Below are positions 17,980-27,436 of a DNA stretch of 63,592 nucleotides, piece after piece (within the stretch, counting starts at the first letter, position 1; each line of letters begins with the position of its first letter). Origin of the DNA: JAVBNU01 sp964617065. GTDB lineage: Bacteria; Cyanobacteriota; Vampirovibrionia; Gastranaerophilales; Gastranaerophilaceae. Position numbers and translations under genes: made by a program. A model generated the notes under the pieces. It was given only the letters and a program-made list of their open reading frames with translations, did no database searches and was not told where the DNA came from. The stretch covers positions 1-63,592 of the forward strand of contig CAZTVM010000001.1 of NCBI GenBank assembly GCA_964617065.1, in the 5' to 3' direction.

Positions 17980-19692
17980 CTAATTATTTATAAGAAAATT
18001 GTCTAACATGTATTCATTATCTGTAGAATTCTCAAAATGAATGCCAGCCTGAGCGTTGAGAAAATTCGTCAACAAAATAGGCAAAAATTTTGCAGTTAAA
18101 TTGTTTAAATCTATAACAAATTCAGTAATTCCAACATCTTTGAATATATCAATATAATTATAAAGGTGCATAATTTTATCTTTATACATGTGCATTTTGC
18201 AAAAGCCATCAACGACAAATGGATAAACTTTATGGAGAGAAGGGTCTTTTAATGCAAAATTACCACTGTGACAAGGCGCTTTGCAAGATAGCCGTGAAAT
18301 AATAGCTGTATCGTTGTTTAAAGGGCATAAACCCAAACTAGGTATACGTATGTTGCCAGCAATTGTTAATTTTCTGCGTGGGATAATATTTTTAATCTTT
18401 TTTATACAATTTTTTATATTTTTAACATCATGAAACACAGTAAAATCAATGGCTTCTATAGGGTGTAAGTTGCATAAACAATGAATAGACATACTATTTA
18501 GCAAATTAATTCCGTAACCGATTTCAAAGGGAAAGCGGTGCAATTCTTCATCGTTTATGAGTGCCCAAAAATATCCTACATTGTTTATTATGATTGATGT
18601 AGGGTGTGGTTCGTTCAAACAAATATTTTTCACATACTCATAAACTCTGTCAAAATCACGTTCTATTAATATTTTAGGCGTACTTAAATTCAGTTTTACA
18701 CCATAGTCCGAACAAAAATGCTTAACGTAATCCATAATTTGGTTAAAACTGCTTTTGGCTAAATCCGCAGTGGATAATATTTCGCCGTACTCAATTGAAT
18801 AGATTGGATTAAAACCGATTTTTTGAATATATTTTTTTAATTGCTTAATTTGTTCAAGACTTGAAAGCCTTAAATTAATTTTAGGCAAATTCAACGTTGA
18901 ATAATCGACGTCTGAATGCAATCTTGCTCGCTTACATGTCCAATCGTATTTTTGTATATTACGACTGAAATTGAAATCAGCACCTTGAGAACTCATTATT
19001 TCACCAGAAAAATGGTTCGTTTGGTACAGACCTTTGCGCACATGTTTAAAAGGTAATTTTTGATTTTTAAACATTTTAGGTTTAGCAATAATTTTTTCGA
19101 TTAAATTTATTCCATCGAAAATAGCTTCTGACGTTTCAAAATCACCTTTTATCACGACAGACTCTATTGATTTACTTTTTTTAATTTCTTCAATGCACCA
19201 CGGCAAATTATCAGTATCTATTGCGAGAGATAAATTTGTATATTTTTTTATTTTCGCAATGTTTTTCATATAAATTTCTTCGGTGATTATTAATTGATCT
19301 ACTTTTTGAAACATTTTCACAAAATCAATTCCAGAGAGATTATGTATATCGAAATATGAGTCAATAATTATTTTGAATGGTAAATTGTCAGTTTTTATTG
19401 CCTCGAGTATTGCATAACTATTGATAAAAACACCGTCAATATTCGTTTGTCGAAGATATTTTATAAATTTTTTTATCTGTAATAAATCTTCTTCTGAAAT
19501 ATTATGTTTAAAATTCACATATATCCTCGCATCATTTTGTTTAGCGATTTCGATAAATTCATTAATATACTCAAAATTATTAGGCAAAAATTTGTGATGA
19601 TAGACATAAAAATCACGACATCGACTGTTTTGCACAAAATCTATTATATCTTCAGCTTTTTTTATAGGTGAAATTACAGATAATTCTTTCAT
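17980..19692 (-). CDS. U32-peptidase-family-like protein
   Basis: About 570 residues. I start it at ATG 19692, since a TTG five codons upstream has no support and a TATAAT box (minus strand, 19699-19704) ends 6 nt before this ATG. The C-terminal third has the cysteine arrangement of U32 proteins: LGLCPLN, then SCKAPCHSG, then VDGFCKM, followed by a TIM-barrel-like strand (ITEFVIDL). Characterised U32 proteins are Fe-S-dependent hydroxylases of tRNA, rRNA or quinones, or are annotated as collagenase-like. The N-terminal barrel is strongly diverged, so the substrate cannot be named. It is the last gene of the dprA-topA-aroE run. Confidence 0.6.
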   Translation of the reverse strand: MKELSVISPIKKAEDIIDFVQNSRCRDFYVYHHKFLPNNFEYINEFIEIAKQNDARIYVNFKHNISEEDLLQIKKFIKYLRQTNIDGVFINSYAILEAIKTDNLPFKIIIDSYFDIHNLSGIDFVKMFQKVDQLIITEEIYMKNIAKIKKYTNLSLAIDTDNLPWCIEEIKKSKSIESVVIKGDFETSEAIFDGINLIEKIIAKPKMFKNQKLPFKHVRKGLYQTNHFSGEIMSSQGADFNFSRNIQKYDWTCKRARLHSDVDYSTLNLPKINLRLSSLEQIKQLKKYIQKIGFNPIYSIEYGEILSTADLAKSSFNQIMDYVKHFCSDYGVKLNLSTPKILIERDFDRVYEYVKNICLNEPHPTSIIINNVGYFWALINDEELHRFPFEIGYGINLLNSMSIHCLCNLHPIEAIDFTVFHDVKNIKNCIKKIKNIIPRRKLTIAGNIRIPSLGLCPLNNDTAIISRLSCKAPCHSGNFALKDPSLHKVYPFVVDGFCKMHMYKDKIMHLYNYIDIFKDVGITEFVIDLNNLTAKFLPILLTNFLNAQAGIHFENSTDNEYMLDNFLINN

Positions 19693-19698
19693 AAAATT

Positions 19699-19704
19699 AT
19701 TATA
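19699..19704 (-). promoter_or_regulatory. -10 box of a possible leaderless promoter (U32-like gene)
   Basis: TATAAT on the minus strand ends 6 nt before the ATG at 19692. No Shine-Dalgarno is present, so a start of transcription at or within a base or two of the ATG is likely. No good -35 is visible. Confidence 0.4.
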
Positions 19705-19730
19705 CAATTTGTTTAAAAAAATTCATACAA

Positions 19731-20585
19731 TTATTTTAAAAACAGACTTTCTAAAACAGCTATTTTTATCATTTCGTAAGAAGGTTTTTTATCAGTCCAT
19801 ATTTCAAAAGCTTTTATAGCCTGATAAATTAGCATATCCAAACCTGTTATTGTTTTTAGCCCTTGGGCTTCTGCGAGTTCTATCATTTTTGTTTTTATCG
19901 GGTTATACACAATATCATAAACAATTGCATCAGGACTTAAATTTTTAATTTGATATTCATTCAACAGTGATTCGTCCATCGAAACATTTTTCATGCCTAC
20001 AGGAGTACAATTCACTATAATAGCACAGCTTGACAAATTTCCAAGACTTTGAAATTGTTTTAAAGCCATTGGTGTATTAGGAAATTGCTTACGCAAAAAA
20101 TTGACCATTTCAGAAGAATTAATTATATTACGAGCGTAAAAATCTATTTCGTTTATTCCTAATTGAACGAGAGCAATAGCGCATGCTCGAGCAGCTCCGC
20201 CTGTACCGAGAATAATAGCTTTTCTGTTTTTTAATGCAGCTTGCAATTCTTGAGGTATCGCCATTTTAAAACCATAAATATCTGTATTAAAGCCATATAA
20301 AGACTTATCAGGCATGATTTTAACAGTATTAATGCTGCCTGATACATTTGCAGCATTATCAACCTTGTCAACAAACAAAGTAACAGGAACTTTTAGCGGT
20401 ATCGTAACGTTAAATCCTTTGTAGTCATTGCTCTTTAGAAATTTTATTCTGTTCACTAAATCTTCAGGCGGCGTTTCCAGAATTTCATACTCGCCATCAA
20501 TGTTAAAATGCTTGAATGCAGCATTATGAATAATCGCAGAAAGTGAATGCGACAAAGGATAACCTATTAAACCTAATTTAATCAT
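19731..20585 (-). CDS. aroE: Shikimate dehydrogenase (NADP+)
   Basis: 284 residues, normal length. Reduces 3-dehydroshikimate to shikimate with NADPH in the pathway to aromatic amino acids. Substrate-binding motif GYPLSHSLSA, catalytic lysine in NVTIPLKVPV, catalytic aspartate in GFNTDIYGF, and nucleotide loop LGTGGAARAC are all present. Its start overlaps the end of topA by 8 nt, so it is in the same operon. The DAHP synthase gene aroF lies elsewhere in the window (47602-48648). Confidence 0.95.
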   Translation of the reverse strand: MIKLGLIGYPLSHSLSAIIHNAAFKHFNIDGEYEILETPPEDLVNRIKFLKSNDYKGFNVTIPLKVPVTLFVDKVDNAANVSGSINTVKIMPDKSLYGFNTDIYGFKMAIPQELQAALKNRKAIILGTGGAARACAIALVQLGINEIDFYARNIINSSEMVNFLRKQFPNTPMALKQFQSLGNLSSCAIIVNCTPVGMKNVSMDESLLNEYQIKNLSPDAIVYDIVYNPIKTKMIELAEAQGLKTITGLDMLIYQAIKAFEIWTDKKPSYEMIKIAVLESLFLK

Positions 20586-21933
20586 CAGATGACTCCGTAT
20601 CTTCTAAATTGCGAGTGTAGTCACATTCTTTATTAGAACACTTCAGTCTATTATAGCGTTTTGTTATGTTTTTAACAAGAATAGAGTTGCATTTTGGGCA
20701 TCTTTCATTTACAGGCTCACTCCAAGTACAGAATGTGCAATTTGGGTATTGGTTGCAACCATAAAATATTTTTCCGTAACGAGATTTTCTTTCTATCAAC
20801 TCTCCTGTACAGTTAGGTTGTGGACATTTTACTCCTGTAGATTTAACAATTTTTTTCCTGTGCTTACATTCGTCGTTAGTGCACTGCAAATACTGTCCGT
20901 AAGGTCCAAATCTTATAATCATTTCAGAATTACACTTTTCGCATTTTTCGTCACTTTTTTGGTCTTGAACCGTTTGACCATCAGAATTTAAAGGCATCAT
21001 CGTTTTACATTCAGGGTAACCGGAGCAACCTAAGAACTGTTTTCCAAATCTGCTAGTCCTGACTATCATGGGCTTTCCACAGTTAGGACAGACTTCATTT
21101 GATTTTATTTGAACAGTTTGCATGTTTTCTTTAGCAGAATTTACTACATTGATGAATGGGTCATAAAATTCTTTCAAAACCTTTTTCCAGTCAGCGTTCG
21201 ACTCTGCAATATCGTCGAGTTTATTTTCCATTTGCGCAGTAAATTCATAATTCATGATATCTTTAAAATATTCAACAAGTTGAGTACAAACAGTACGTCC
21301 TAGTATTGTAGGAGCAAGGGCTTTTTCACGTTTTTCAACATACCCTTTTTGTTGTATTTTTGAAATAATCGGTGCATACGTACTCGGACGACCTATTCCA
21401 TGTTCTTCTAAAGCTTTTACCAAAGAAGCCTCCGTATATCTTGAAGGTGGCTGCGTAAAATGTTGTTCAGGAATAATTTTGTTCAATTCTAAAACATCAT
21501 TTTCTTGCATATCCGGCAATTGATTTTTTACAGTAGGTTCATCCTCAGAATTTTGATAAACTTTCAAAAAGCCTTCAAATTCAATTTTACTCGAACCGAC
21601 TCTAAATGTGTAATCCGCTGCATCAATAGTAATCGTCATAACTTTGACTTGGGCATTTGACATTTGAGAAGAAACAAATCTGTCCCAAATAAGTTTGTAG
21701 AGTCGATACTGTTCAGAAGTCAAATGCGATTTAATCGACTCTGGTGTTTTGTCTATATAAGATGGTCTAATAGCTTCGTGAGCGTCTTGTATATTCTTTT
21801 TATTAGCTTTGACGTAATTATTAGGTATCTCTGGATAGAATTTTTCACCGTAATTATTAAGAATAAAATCTTTAGCAAAACCTTGAGCATCATCAGATAT
21901 TCTGGTTGAATCTGTTCTCATATAGGTAATCAA
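20578..21933 (-). CDS. topA: DNA topoisomerase I, C-terminal part (after frame break)
   Basis: Continues TopA from the active site: ITYMRTDST carries the catalytic tyrosine, followed by the GIGRPSTYA motif of the gate region. Four four-cysteine zinc ribbons follow in the last ~180 residues (for example CPNCGKPM...CSGYPECK and CPQPNCTG...CNQYPNC). There is no plausible own start: the frame opens at a TTG inside the conserved GLITYM block. The real gene must be 20578-22817 read through a defect. It relaxes negative supercoils and is normally essential. Confidence 0.9.
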   Translation of the reverse strand: MITYMRTDSTRISDDAQGFAKDFILNNYGEKFYPEIPNNYVKANKKNIQDAHEAIRPSYIDKTPESIKSHLTSEQYRLYKLIWDRFVSSQMSNAQVKVMTITIDAADYTFRVGSSKIEFEGFLKVYQNSEDEPTVKNQLPDMQENDVLELNKIIPEQHFTQPPSRYTEASLVKALEEHGIGRPSTYAPIISKIQQKGYVEKREKALAPTILGRTVCTQLVEYFKDIMNYEFTAQMENKLDDIAESNADWKKVLKEFYDPFINVVNSAKENMQTVQIKSNEVCPNCGKPMIVRTSRFGKQFLGCSGYPECKTMMPLNSDGQTVQDQKSDEKCEKCNSEMIIRFGPYGQYLQCTNDECKHRKKIVKSTGVKCPQPNCTGELIERKSRYGKIFYGCNQYPNCTFCTWSEPVNERCPKCNSILVKNITKRYNRLKCSNKECDYTRNLEDTESSDD

Positions 21934-22817
21934 ACCTGTAGGACCTTCATCACCGCAATTTGCATAGTTTTTGAAACACCGTATCCTAATTTATTACTGG
22001 CTTCTCGCTGTAAAGTTGACGTAATAAAAGGTGCTGATGGTTTACGTTGCGTATCACGATATGCGATTTTTGAAACGACATATTTTGTGCTTTTTTTATT
22101 AAGTTCATCAACTATTTTTTGTGCAGTGACCCCATCATTAATTTCAATTTTTTTATCTTTGTATTTTACAAGTTCTGTATCAAAGGAAACGCCATTTTTT
22201 TTAAGATTAGCGACAATTTCCCAATATTCTTTAGGAACAAATTTTTCTATTTCGTCTTCACGTTCGCAAATCAATCTCAATGCAACACTTTGCACACGAC
22301 CGGCTGAAAGTCGATAATTGCGCAATTTTTCCCAAAGAACAGGGCTGATTTTATAACCAACTAATCTGTCTAATATTTGACGAGTTTGTTGTGCTTTGAC
22401 ACGTTCCATGTCTATTACACGAGGATTGTCAACAGCAGACTGTACAGCTTTGGCAGTAATTTCATTAAATTCAATTCTGTATATTTTATCTTCCGGTACA
22501 TCAAGAACCTGTCTAACGTGCCATGCAATCGCTTCACCTTCTCGGTCAGGGTCGGATGCCAGATAAATTTTGTCGGATTTTTTTGCTAAATCATTTAGTT
22601 TTTTAACAACAGCTTTTTTTTCAGGAATAACGTCAAAGGTTGGCGTAAAATCATTGTCTGCATCAAAACCTAGAACTTTTGGTGGAAAATCTCTTATATG
22701 ACCATAACTGGCTTCTATCGTAAAATTTTCACCAAGAATTTTCTTAATTGTTTTTGACTTTGCCGGTGACTCTACTATCACTAATGCTTTTTCTTTTTTC
22801 TTCGCTGCTTTTGCCAT
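21930..22817 (-). CDS. topA: DNA topoisomerase I, N-terminal part (before frame break)
   Basis: 295 residues with the Toprim domain: VIVESPAKSKTIKKILG at the start, ASDPDREGEAIAWH for the Mg site, and NEITAKAV. It runs to SKTMQIA, where family members continue with a QKLYEG-like helix into the catalytic GLITYMRT. Instead the frame goes to VMKVLQV and a stop. Comparing the two frames, about 25-28 bases (3n+1) appear to be missing between MQIA and GDEGPTGLITYM. Because topA is rarely dispensable and the assembly has gaps, an assembly error is at least as likely as a pseudogene. Confidence 0.9.
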   Translation of the reverse strand: MAKAAKKKEKALVIVESPAKSKTIKKILGENFTIEASYGHIRDFPPKVLGFDADNDFTPTFDVIPEKKAVVKKLNDLAKKSDKIYLASDPDREGEAIAWHVRQVLDVPEDKIYRIEFNEITAKAVQSAVDNPRVIDMERVKAQQTRQILDRLVGYKISPVLWEKLRNYRLSAGRVQSVALRLICEREDEIEKFVPKEYWEIVANLKKNGVSFDTELVKYKDKKIEINDGVTAQKIVDELNKKSTKYVVSKIAYRDTQRKPSAPFITSTLQREASNKLGYGVSKTMQIAVMKVLQV

Positions 22818-22831
22818 CTTCTATATCTTAC

Positions 22832-23932
22832 TCAAACTGTTCTCGTGTATCTATCTCCCTCGATAGTTTTAATGAGTCCTTTTATCTCCAATGTTGTTAA
22901 TGTTACCATTAAATCAGAAATATTCAACTCTTTATTAGTTAATTTATTAAATATTTCATCTATAGTCAAGTTATCTTTAGAAATTAAATCATAAATCTCT
23001 AATTCCGTCTCTTTTAAATCATTAGGTAAATTAGCTATTTCAGTAGTTTTAATCTGTACTTTCCAATTTAAAGTATTTAAAATATCTTGAGGCTCTGTGA
23101 CCAAAGCTGCACCTTGTTTCAATAGTTTATAAATTCCAGCGGTATTCGGATTAGACAAGGCGCCTGGCATACACATCAATTCACGATTTTGTTCCAAGCA
23201 CAAATTAGCAGTAATAAGCGCACCACTTCTCAATGCCGCCTCTACTATCAAAGCACCGTAACTCAGTCCACTTACAATTCTGTTTCTTTGAGGAAATCTG
23301 AACGCCAAAGGCTCAAATGTAGGCCAATACTCACTCATTAATACACCATGTTCTGCTATAATTTTATCAAACAATTTTTTATTTTTAGCAGGATAAATAT
23401 TTTCAAATCCACTGCCAATGACGCAAATTGTTGACAAATTGTTCTCTATAGCACCCTCATGTGCCGTTGTATCGACGCCTAACGCTCCACCTGAGACAAT
23501 CGTTAAATCAGTATTTAAAAAACCTCGCAAAATTTTTGCTAAGTTATCTTTTCCACTTTGACTAACGTTACGAGAACCAACAACGGCAAGTGCTTTTTTA
23601 AAATTACACTTGCGCAAATCACCCTTATACAACAAAGTCATAGGAGGGTCTGTTATATTTTTTAACAAACTCGGATAATCATCACTATCGTAGGTCAAAG
23701 CTCTAATTTGTTTTGAATTTATATAATCAAAGCAAAAATCAGGATTTACTTTTGCTCGCAAAGTAACAAAATGTTCAACTTGTTTTTTTGTTATACCCTC
23801 AATCTTAATTAAATCTTGCGGAGAAGCATGCCAAGCCAGCTTTATATCATTAAAATAATCATACAATTTTTTAATAAAAATTGAATTGATTTCTTCTATA
23901 GACGCAAATGCAAGCCAGTATTTCTTATCCAT
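22832..23932 (-). CDS. dprA: DNA processing protein DprA/Smf
   Basis: 366 residues. An N-terminal SAM/HhH-like part (residues ~1-80, IEGITKKQVEHF), a central Rossmann-fold DprA domain (VVGSRNVSQSGK, SGGALGVDTTAHEGA, GSGFENIYPAKN, PQRNRIVSGLS, MCMPG), and a C-terminal winged-helix domain (residues ~300-366). DprA loads RecA on incoming single-stranded DNA during natural transformation. Other competence genes are not in the window. The ATG overlaps the stop of the preceding small gene by one base (TAATG), indicating coupling; topA follows 14 nt later. Confidence 0.94.
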   Translation of the reverse strand: MDKKYWLAFASIEEINSIFIKKLYDYFNDIKLAWHASPQDLIKIEGITKKQVEHFVTLRAKVNPDFCFDYINSKQIRALTYDSDDYPSLLKNITDPPMTLLYKGDLRKCNFKKALAVVGSRNVSQSGKDNLAKILRGFLNTDLTIVSGGALGVDTTAHEGAIENNLSTICVIGSGFENIYPAKNKKLFDKIIAEHGVLMSEYWPTFEPLAFRFPQRNRIVSGLSYGALIVEAALRSGALITANLCLEQNRELMCMPGALSNPNTAGIYKLLKQGAALVTEPQDILNTLNWKVQIKTTEIANLPNDLKETELEIYDLISKDNLTIDEIFNKLTNKELNISDLMVTLTTLEIKGLIKTIEGDRYTRTV

Positions 23933-24153
23933 TAAGCCATTCTGTTAAAATTACCGTTGGAGCTATTTTTACGACCTTGTTTTTCAGCTAAAAGTTTTTG
24001 AATATACAAATCTTGAGCAGCAATCACTTCACATGCCTTTTGAAAATTAGCTTGAGCGTTGTTTCTATTATTATTTGAGTTTTTGTTGTTTTCTGCTGAA
24101 AATTTTATCGGCTGACAATTTGTCATTGATGTACTATCTATACCTACTTTCAT
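23932..24153 (-). CDS. Small hypothetical protein with N-terminal F-S-A motif
   Basis: 73 residues from ATG 24153, which has GGAG 5 nt upstream; a GTG two codons earlier would overlap that ribosome site. The sequence is Asn-rich in the middle (NNKNSNNNRNNAQ), then a helix (FQKACEVIAAQDLYIQKLLA). IKFSA at residues 16-20 resembles the F-K-G motif of neighbours. It is the first gene of the dprA-topA-aroE operon. No known family recognised. Confidence 0.55.
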   Translation of the reverse strand: MKVGIDSTSMTNCQPIKFSAENNKNSNNNRNNAQANFQKACEVIAAQDLYIQKLLAEKQGRKNSSNGNFNRMA

Positions 24154-24441
24154 AAACACTCCTTTTCCTATTTAGCTCGTTTATTGTATCACATTTTTTC
24201 AATCTTTTCAATAGGATGTTCTGGTTTATAACATATTAGGCAACCAAGCGGTTTTTGAGGCTATTGTCACAAAAATTCATGCTCATTAGCAGCGTACCAC
24301 TTTTGTTGCAAGCAAGTCAAAATAACATGTGCGAAACACTACTATAAAAAATTATGTAAACAAAAATAAACATATATTTTTCATAATTTGTAAAAAAAAA
24401 TATTTAGAAGTTTTATATAAAAAGAAAGGTTAGACTAAGAT

Positions 24442-25011
24442 ATGAAAATCCAAAATAATAGCCACAAAACTGTTTCTTTCAAAGGCTTTGAAAGGATAAT
24501 GGTTCCGGCTAATCAGATAAATAGAGTTAATAATAAGCTTGTAGATTATCTTTGTTTGAAAGGCGAAACTAGTATTGCATTTGTACAAAGACAATCAAAT
24601 CCAATAGTAGCAGAAAGCTTAGAGTCAATTATTCAGGCAGTCTCAAAACAATACAATTTGGGCGAAAATTGGTTCATAGCGCAATTAAAAAAACGAACAA
24701 ATCTTTTTGATGAGTCAGGTAACCAAGTTATAAATATAGTCCACGGTGATAGAGATTTGAATAAATACGATAGATTTATGCGAAGAAGATTTTTTATTGG
24801 AAAATTTTTTAATGTACCTCTCGCTTTCTTCAAAATAATTTCTTCAGATGCACCTAAAGAAATGCAAGGATTGCTACTTTTTTTAGAAGCTTTTAAAAAT
24901 GAAGGCGTTAATTACACTAAATTTGCCAAAAAAAATGGTTTAATCGATGTACCCTACGAACGAGTCATTGAAACGCCTAACATTAGCTCAATAAAATTTT
25001 TTCAAGATTAA
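24442..25011 (+). CDS. Hypothetical protein with N-terminal F-K-G motif
   Basis: 189 residues, AAAGG upstream of the ATG. VSFKG occupies residues 11-15. The rest is predicted mixed helical with charged segments (FMRRRFFIGKFFNVP) and a Tyr/Phe-rich C-terminus; no signal peptide or transmembrane helix is clear. It is followed 57 nt later by the sigma-factor gene on the same strand, so they might be co-transcribed. I do not recognise a family. Confidence 0.5.
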   Translation: MKIQNNSHKTVSFKGFERIMVPANQINRVNNKLVDYLCLKGETSIAFVQRQSNPIVAESLESIIQAVSKQYNLGENWFIAQLKKRTNLFDESGNQVINIVHGDRDLNKYDRFMRRRFFIGKFFNVPLAFFKIISSDAPKEMQGLLLFLEAFKNEGVNYTKFAKKNGLIDVPYERVIETPNISSIKFFQD

Positions 25012-25068
25012 CCACAAACATTACTAATAAACTAGCAAATAATAATAGAACATTACCGAAAGAATAAT

Positions 25069-26313
25069 ATGATTTTATCTCTAATAAAGCCGATATTAAT
25101 TGTACCAAACAGAACATCGTTATCTAATATTTCTTCAAGATTGAGTTTTAAATCGTCTGATAAATTTGAGCATGGTTCATTTGATGAATTCAATTATCTG
25201 AATTTATCCGCAGCGGAACAAAAAAGACAACGGCAAATAATAGAAGCTAAGTACGTCGTTTTAAAAGCTAAATATGACAAAATCGATAAAAACAGCCCTA
25301 TGTCTGCCGAGGAACGCAAGATTTTAGCAGAATTTGAAAAATCGAAACAAGAGATGGTTTGTGTATTTCAGCTATTTGCAAAAAAAATAGCGAGGTCGTA
25401 CGCCAATAGAATTAAAACTGATTTTTTAAATAATTACGAAAACTTCACATCAGCAGGAATTATTGGCTTGTGCAATGCGACTGAAAAATTCAATCCATCA
25501 TTGGGTATTAGTTTTTCTACTTATGCTACATTTCATATAAAAAGCAGAATTATTCATGAAATTAATAATTCCGCTTTTAATGTAAGAATCGGTAACAATT
25601 ACTATTCAAAACTAAAAGAAATCTACGAGGCTAAAATGAAGCTTGAAGCTAGACTGCAGCGTTTGCCGACAGATGAAGAATTGGCTAAAGAACTTAAAAT
25701 GCCTTTGAAAAAATTAAAAAGTCTGTTAAAGACTGAAAAGACAATGCGAATGAAAAATCTGGAAAAATTACAGTTCGCAGATGAAAAAAATGTAGATCCT
25801 AAAGAAACAATTGAAAATAGAGAACTTGTTGATATTATTTTTAAAATTATAAATTCGACTCTTTCACAAGAGGAACAAAAAGTATTGTTGTCGCATGCCT
25901 ATTCTAAAGACACATTAGAGACATTAGCAGAAGATATGAACTTGTCTCGAGAGCGAGTTCGACAAAAAGAAAAAAAAGCACTTTTCAAAGTGAGATTAAA
26001 ATTGCCGACATCATTACTAAAAGAATACAAAAAAGCATACGCAACTGATGCGAAAAAAGAAAAAACAGATAAACTAAACAATGATAAAATACAATCAATG
26101 TTAATAAGTCTCGATATAGAGCCGCCAGATGTTGAAAGAACGAAATTGTTATTATTACTATTTTCAGACAAAGCTATTGATATTCTTGTAGAACATTACG
26201 ATTTGAATAACAATAATGGGCAGGCGCATAAGACTTCAAGCGTAAATAAAAAGACATTAAACAATATTATAGAAGTTTTGAAAGAAGGATTGACTAATTA
26301 TACAAAAGAATAA
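25069..26313 (+). CDS. RNA polymerase sigma factor, sigma-70 family, with C-terminal extension
   Basis: 414 residues. Region 2 lies at about residues 105-175 (AGIIGLCNATEKFNPSLG, FSTYATFHIKSRI), with the -10 recognition helix. A region-3-like part follows (LPTDEELAKELKM), then region 4 near residues 255-305, with the helix-turn-helix TLETLAEDMNLSRERVRQ. There is no region 1.1, so it is an alternative rather than the housekeeping factor. About 100 residues after region 4 match nothing I know. The N-terminus has LSFKS at residues 25-29. It converges on the flagellin gene, but the region here does not show whether it controls it. Confidence 0.8.
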   Translation: MILSLIKPILIVPNRTSLSNISSRLSFKSSDKFEHGSFDEFNYLNLSAAEQKRQRQIIEAKYVVLKAKYDKIDKNSPMSAEERKILAEFEKSKQEMVCVFQLFAKKIARSYANRIKTDFLNNYENFTSAGIIGLCNATEKFNPSLGISFSTYATFHIKSRIIHEINNSAFNVRIGNNYYSKLKEIYEAKMKLEARLQRLPTDEELAKELKMPLKKLKSLLKTEKTMRMKNLEKLQFADEKNVDPKETIENRELVDIIFKIINSTLSQEEQKVLLSHAYSKDTLETLAEDMNLSRERVRQKEKKALFKVRLKLPTSLLKEYKKAYATDAKKEKTDKLNNDKIQSMLISLDIEPPDVERTKLLLLLFSDKAIDILVEHYDLNNNNGQAHKTSSVNKKTLNNIIEVLKEGLTNYTKE

Positions 26314-26331
26314 CTCTGCTGATTTACCAAT

Positions 26332-26357
26332 AAAAAAAAGAGGCTGAAAACAGCCTC
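26332..26357 (-). terminator. Intrinsic terminator of flagellin
   Basis: A 7-bp GC-rich stem (26340-26346 with 26351-26357, AAAA/TTTT loop) followed on the minus strand by a run of eight T. It lies 39 bases past the flagellin stop. Confidence 0.85.
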
Positions 26358-26395
26358 GTGTTAATATTGCCATCACTAATTAAGTTAAACTTTGA

Positions 26396-27265
26396 TTATG
26401 TGCCCAACAGCGACAACGCTATTGAAGGGGCTTGGTTAGCCTGCATCAACATAGAAGACGCTATTTGTTGCAAAATTTGAGATCTGGTGTATTCAGATGT
26501 TTCTGCTGCTATGTCTGTATCCATAATAGTAGACTTAGAAGCTGTTAAATTTTCAATAGTAGTAGTCAAAGCATCATTCGACATTTCCAAACGGCTTTGA
26601 ATAACACCAAGATTTGAACGTCTACTAGACACGGCATTTACAGCGTTTTCGCAAGATGCGATGAAAGCACCCGCAGTAGTAGCTGAAGCAAAAGCATCAT
26701 CAATATTTTGATACGTAGCAGTACCGCCTATCAAACCTAATGAAGATGCATCAGAGTTTACAAATACGTCTTCTATATAGATTACGTTGGTTTCGTCAGA
26801 GCCGGCACCTACTTGTAATCGCAATCTTTGCAATTTTGTGTCATTACCATCAAGTAAATGCATTCCATTGAAATTAGAGGCTTCTGAAATACGGTCGATT
26901 TCAGCTACACGAGCTTTTACTTCATTAGCAAGTGCCTGCCGAGCTGAATCAGAATTGATGCCGCTGGCTGCTTGTGTAGCCAAATCTTTTATACGTAACA
27001 AGTTATCTTGTATTGTGGTTAAATCCCCTTCTGCTGTTTGTAATACATTAATCCCTAAAGCTATGTTTGTCTGACATTGTTGTGAACCCCTTAATTGTGA
27101 TTCCAAACCTTTTGCAATAAAAAGGCCTGCTGCATCATCTGAAGCAGAATTAATTCTTAAACCTGTTGACAATCTTTGTGTGCTTTTTGATAAGCTACTT
27201 GTCGCATTGGTTAAATTTCTTTGCGCAATCAAAGATTGCACGTTGCTATTTACAACAACTGGCAT
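26396..27265 (-). CDS. fliC: Flagellin
   Basis: 289 residues. The conserved N-terminal D0/D1 segment (VNSNVQSLIAQRNL, STGLRINSASDDAAGL) and C-terminal segment (SNLGVIQSRLE, ILQQIASSMLMQANQ) are complete. The variable middle part is short, so the filament subunit lacks large D2/D3 domains. The ATG has an AAAGGAG site 6 nt upstream. The gene stands alone, with no hook, cap, chaperone or csrA gene nearby. No clear sigma-28 (GCCGATAA-like) promoter could be seen upstream. Confidence 0.94.
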   Translation of the reverse strand: MPVVVNSNVQSLIAQRNLTNATSSLSKSTQRLSTGLRINSASDDAAGLFIAKGLESQLRGSQQCQTNIALGINVLQTAEGDLTTIQDNLLRIKDLATQAASGINSDSARQALANEVKARVAEIDRISEASNFNGMHLLDGNDTKLQRLRLQVGAGSDETNVIYIEDVFVNSDASSLGLIGGTATYQNIDDAFASATTAGAFIASCENAVNAVSSRRSNLGVIQSRLEMSNDALTTTIENLTASKSTIMDTDIAAETSEYTRSQILQQIASSMLMQANQAPSIALSLLGT

Positions 27266-27436
27266 AATGATCTCCTTTCATTAAGTTACATTCCTTTGTA
27301 ATTTAGATATTTCTCCACTTGAGCAATATTAAAAAAATAAACTAATTAATAATAAATCAGTGAAGTTTTCCTTAACACACTGTTATAATAAACATTTTTG
27401 TTAATGAATGATATTATAAGAAAGTATAAAATATCG

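Noticed and set aside
24160..24441. RNA gene or riboswitch in the intergenic space before the 24442 gene
   Set aside because: No stable hairpin set or known motif could be made out; it probably holds only divergent promoters.
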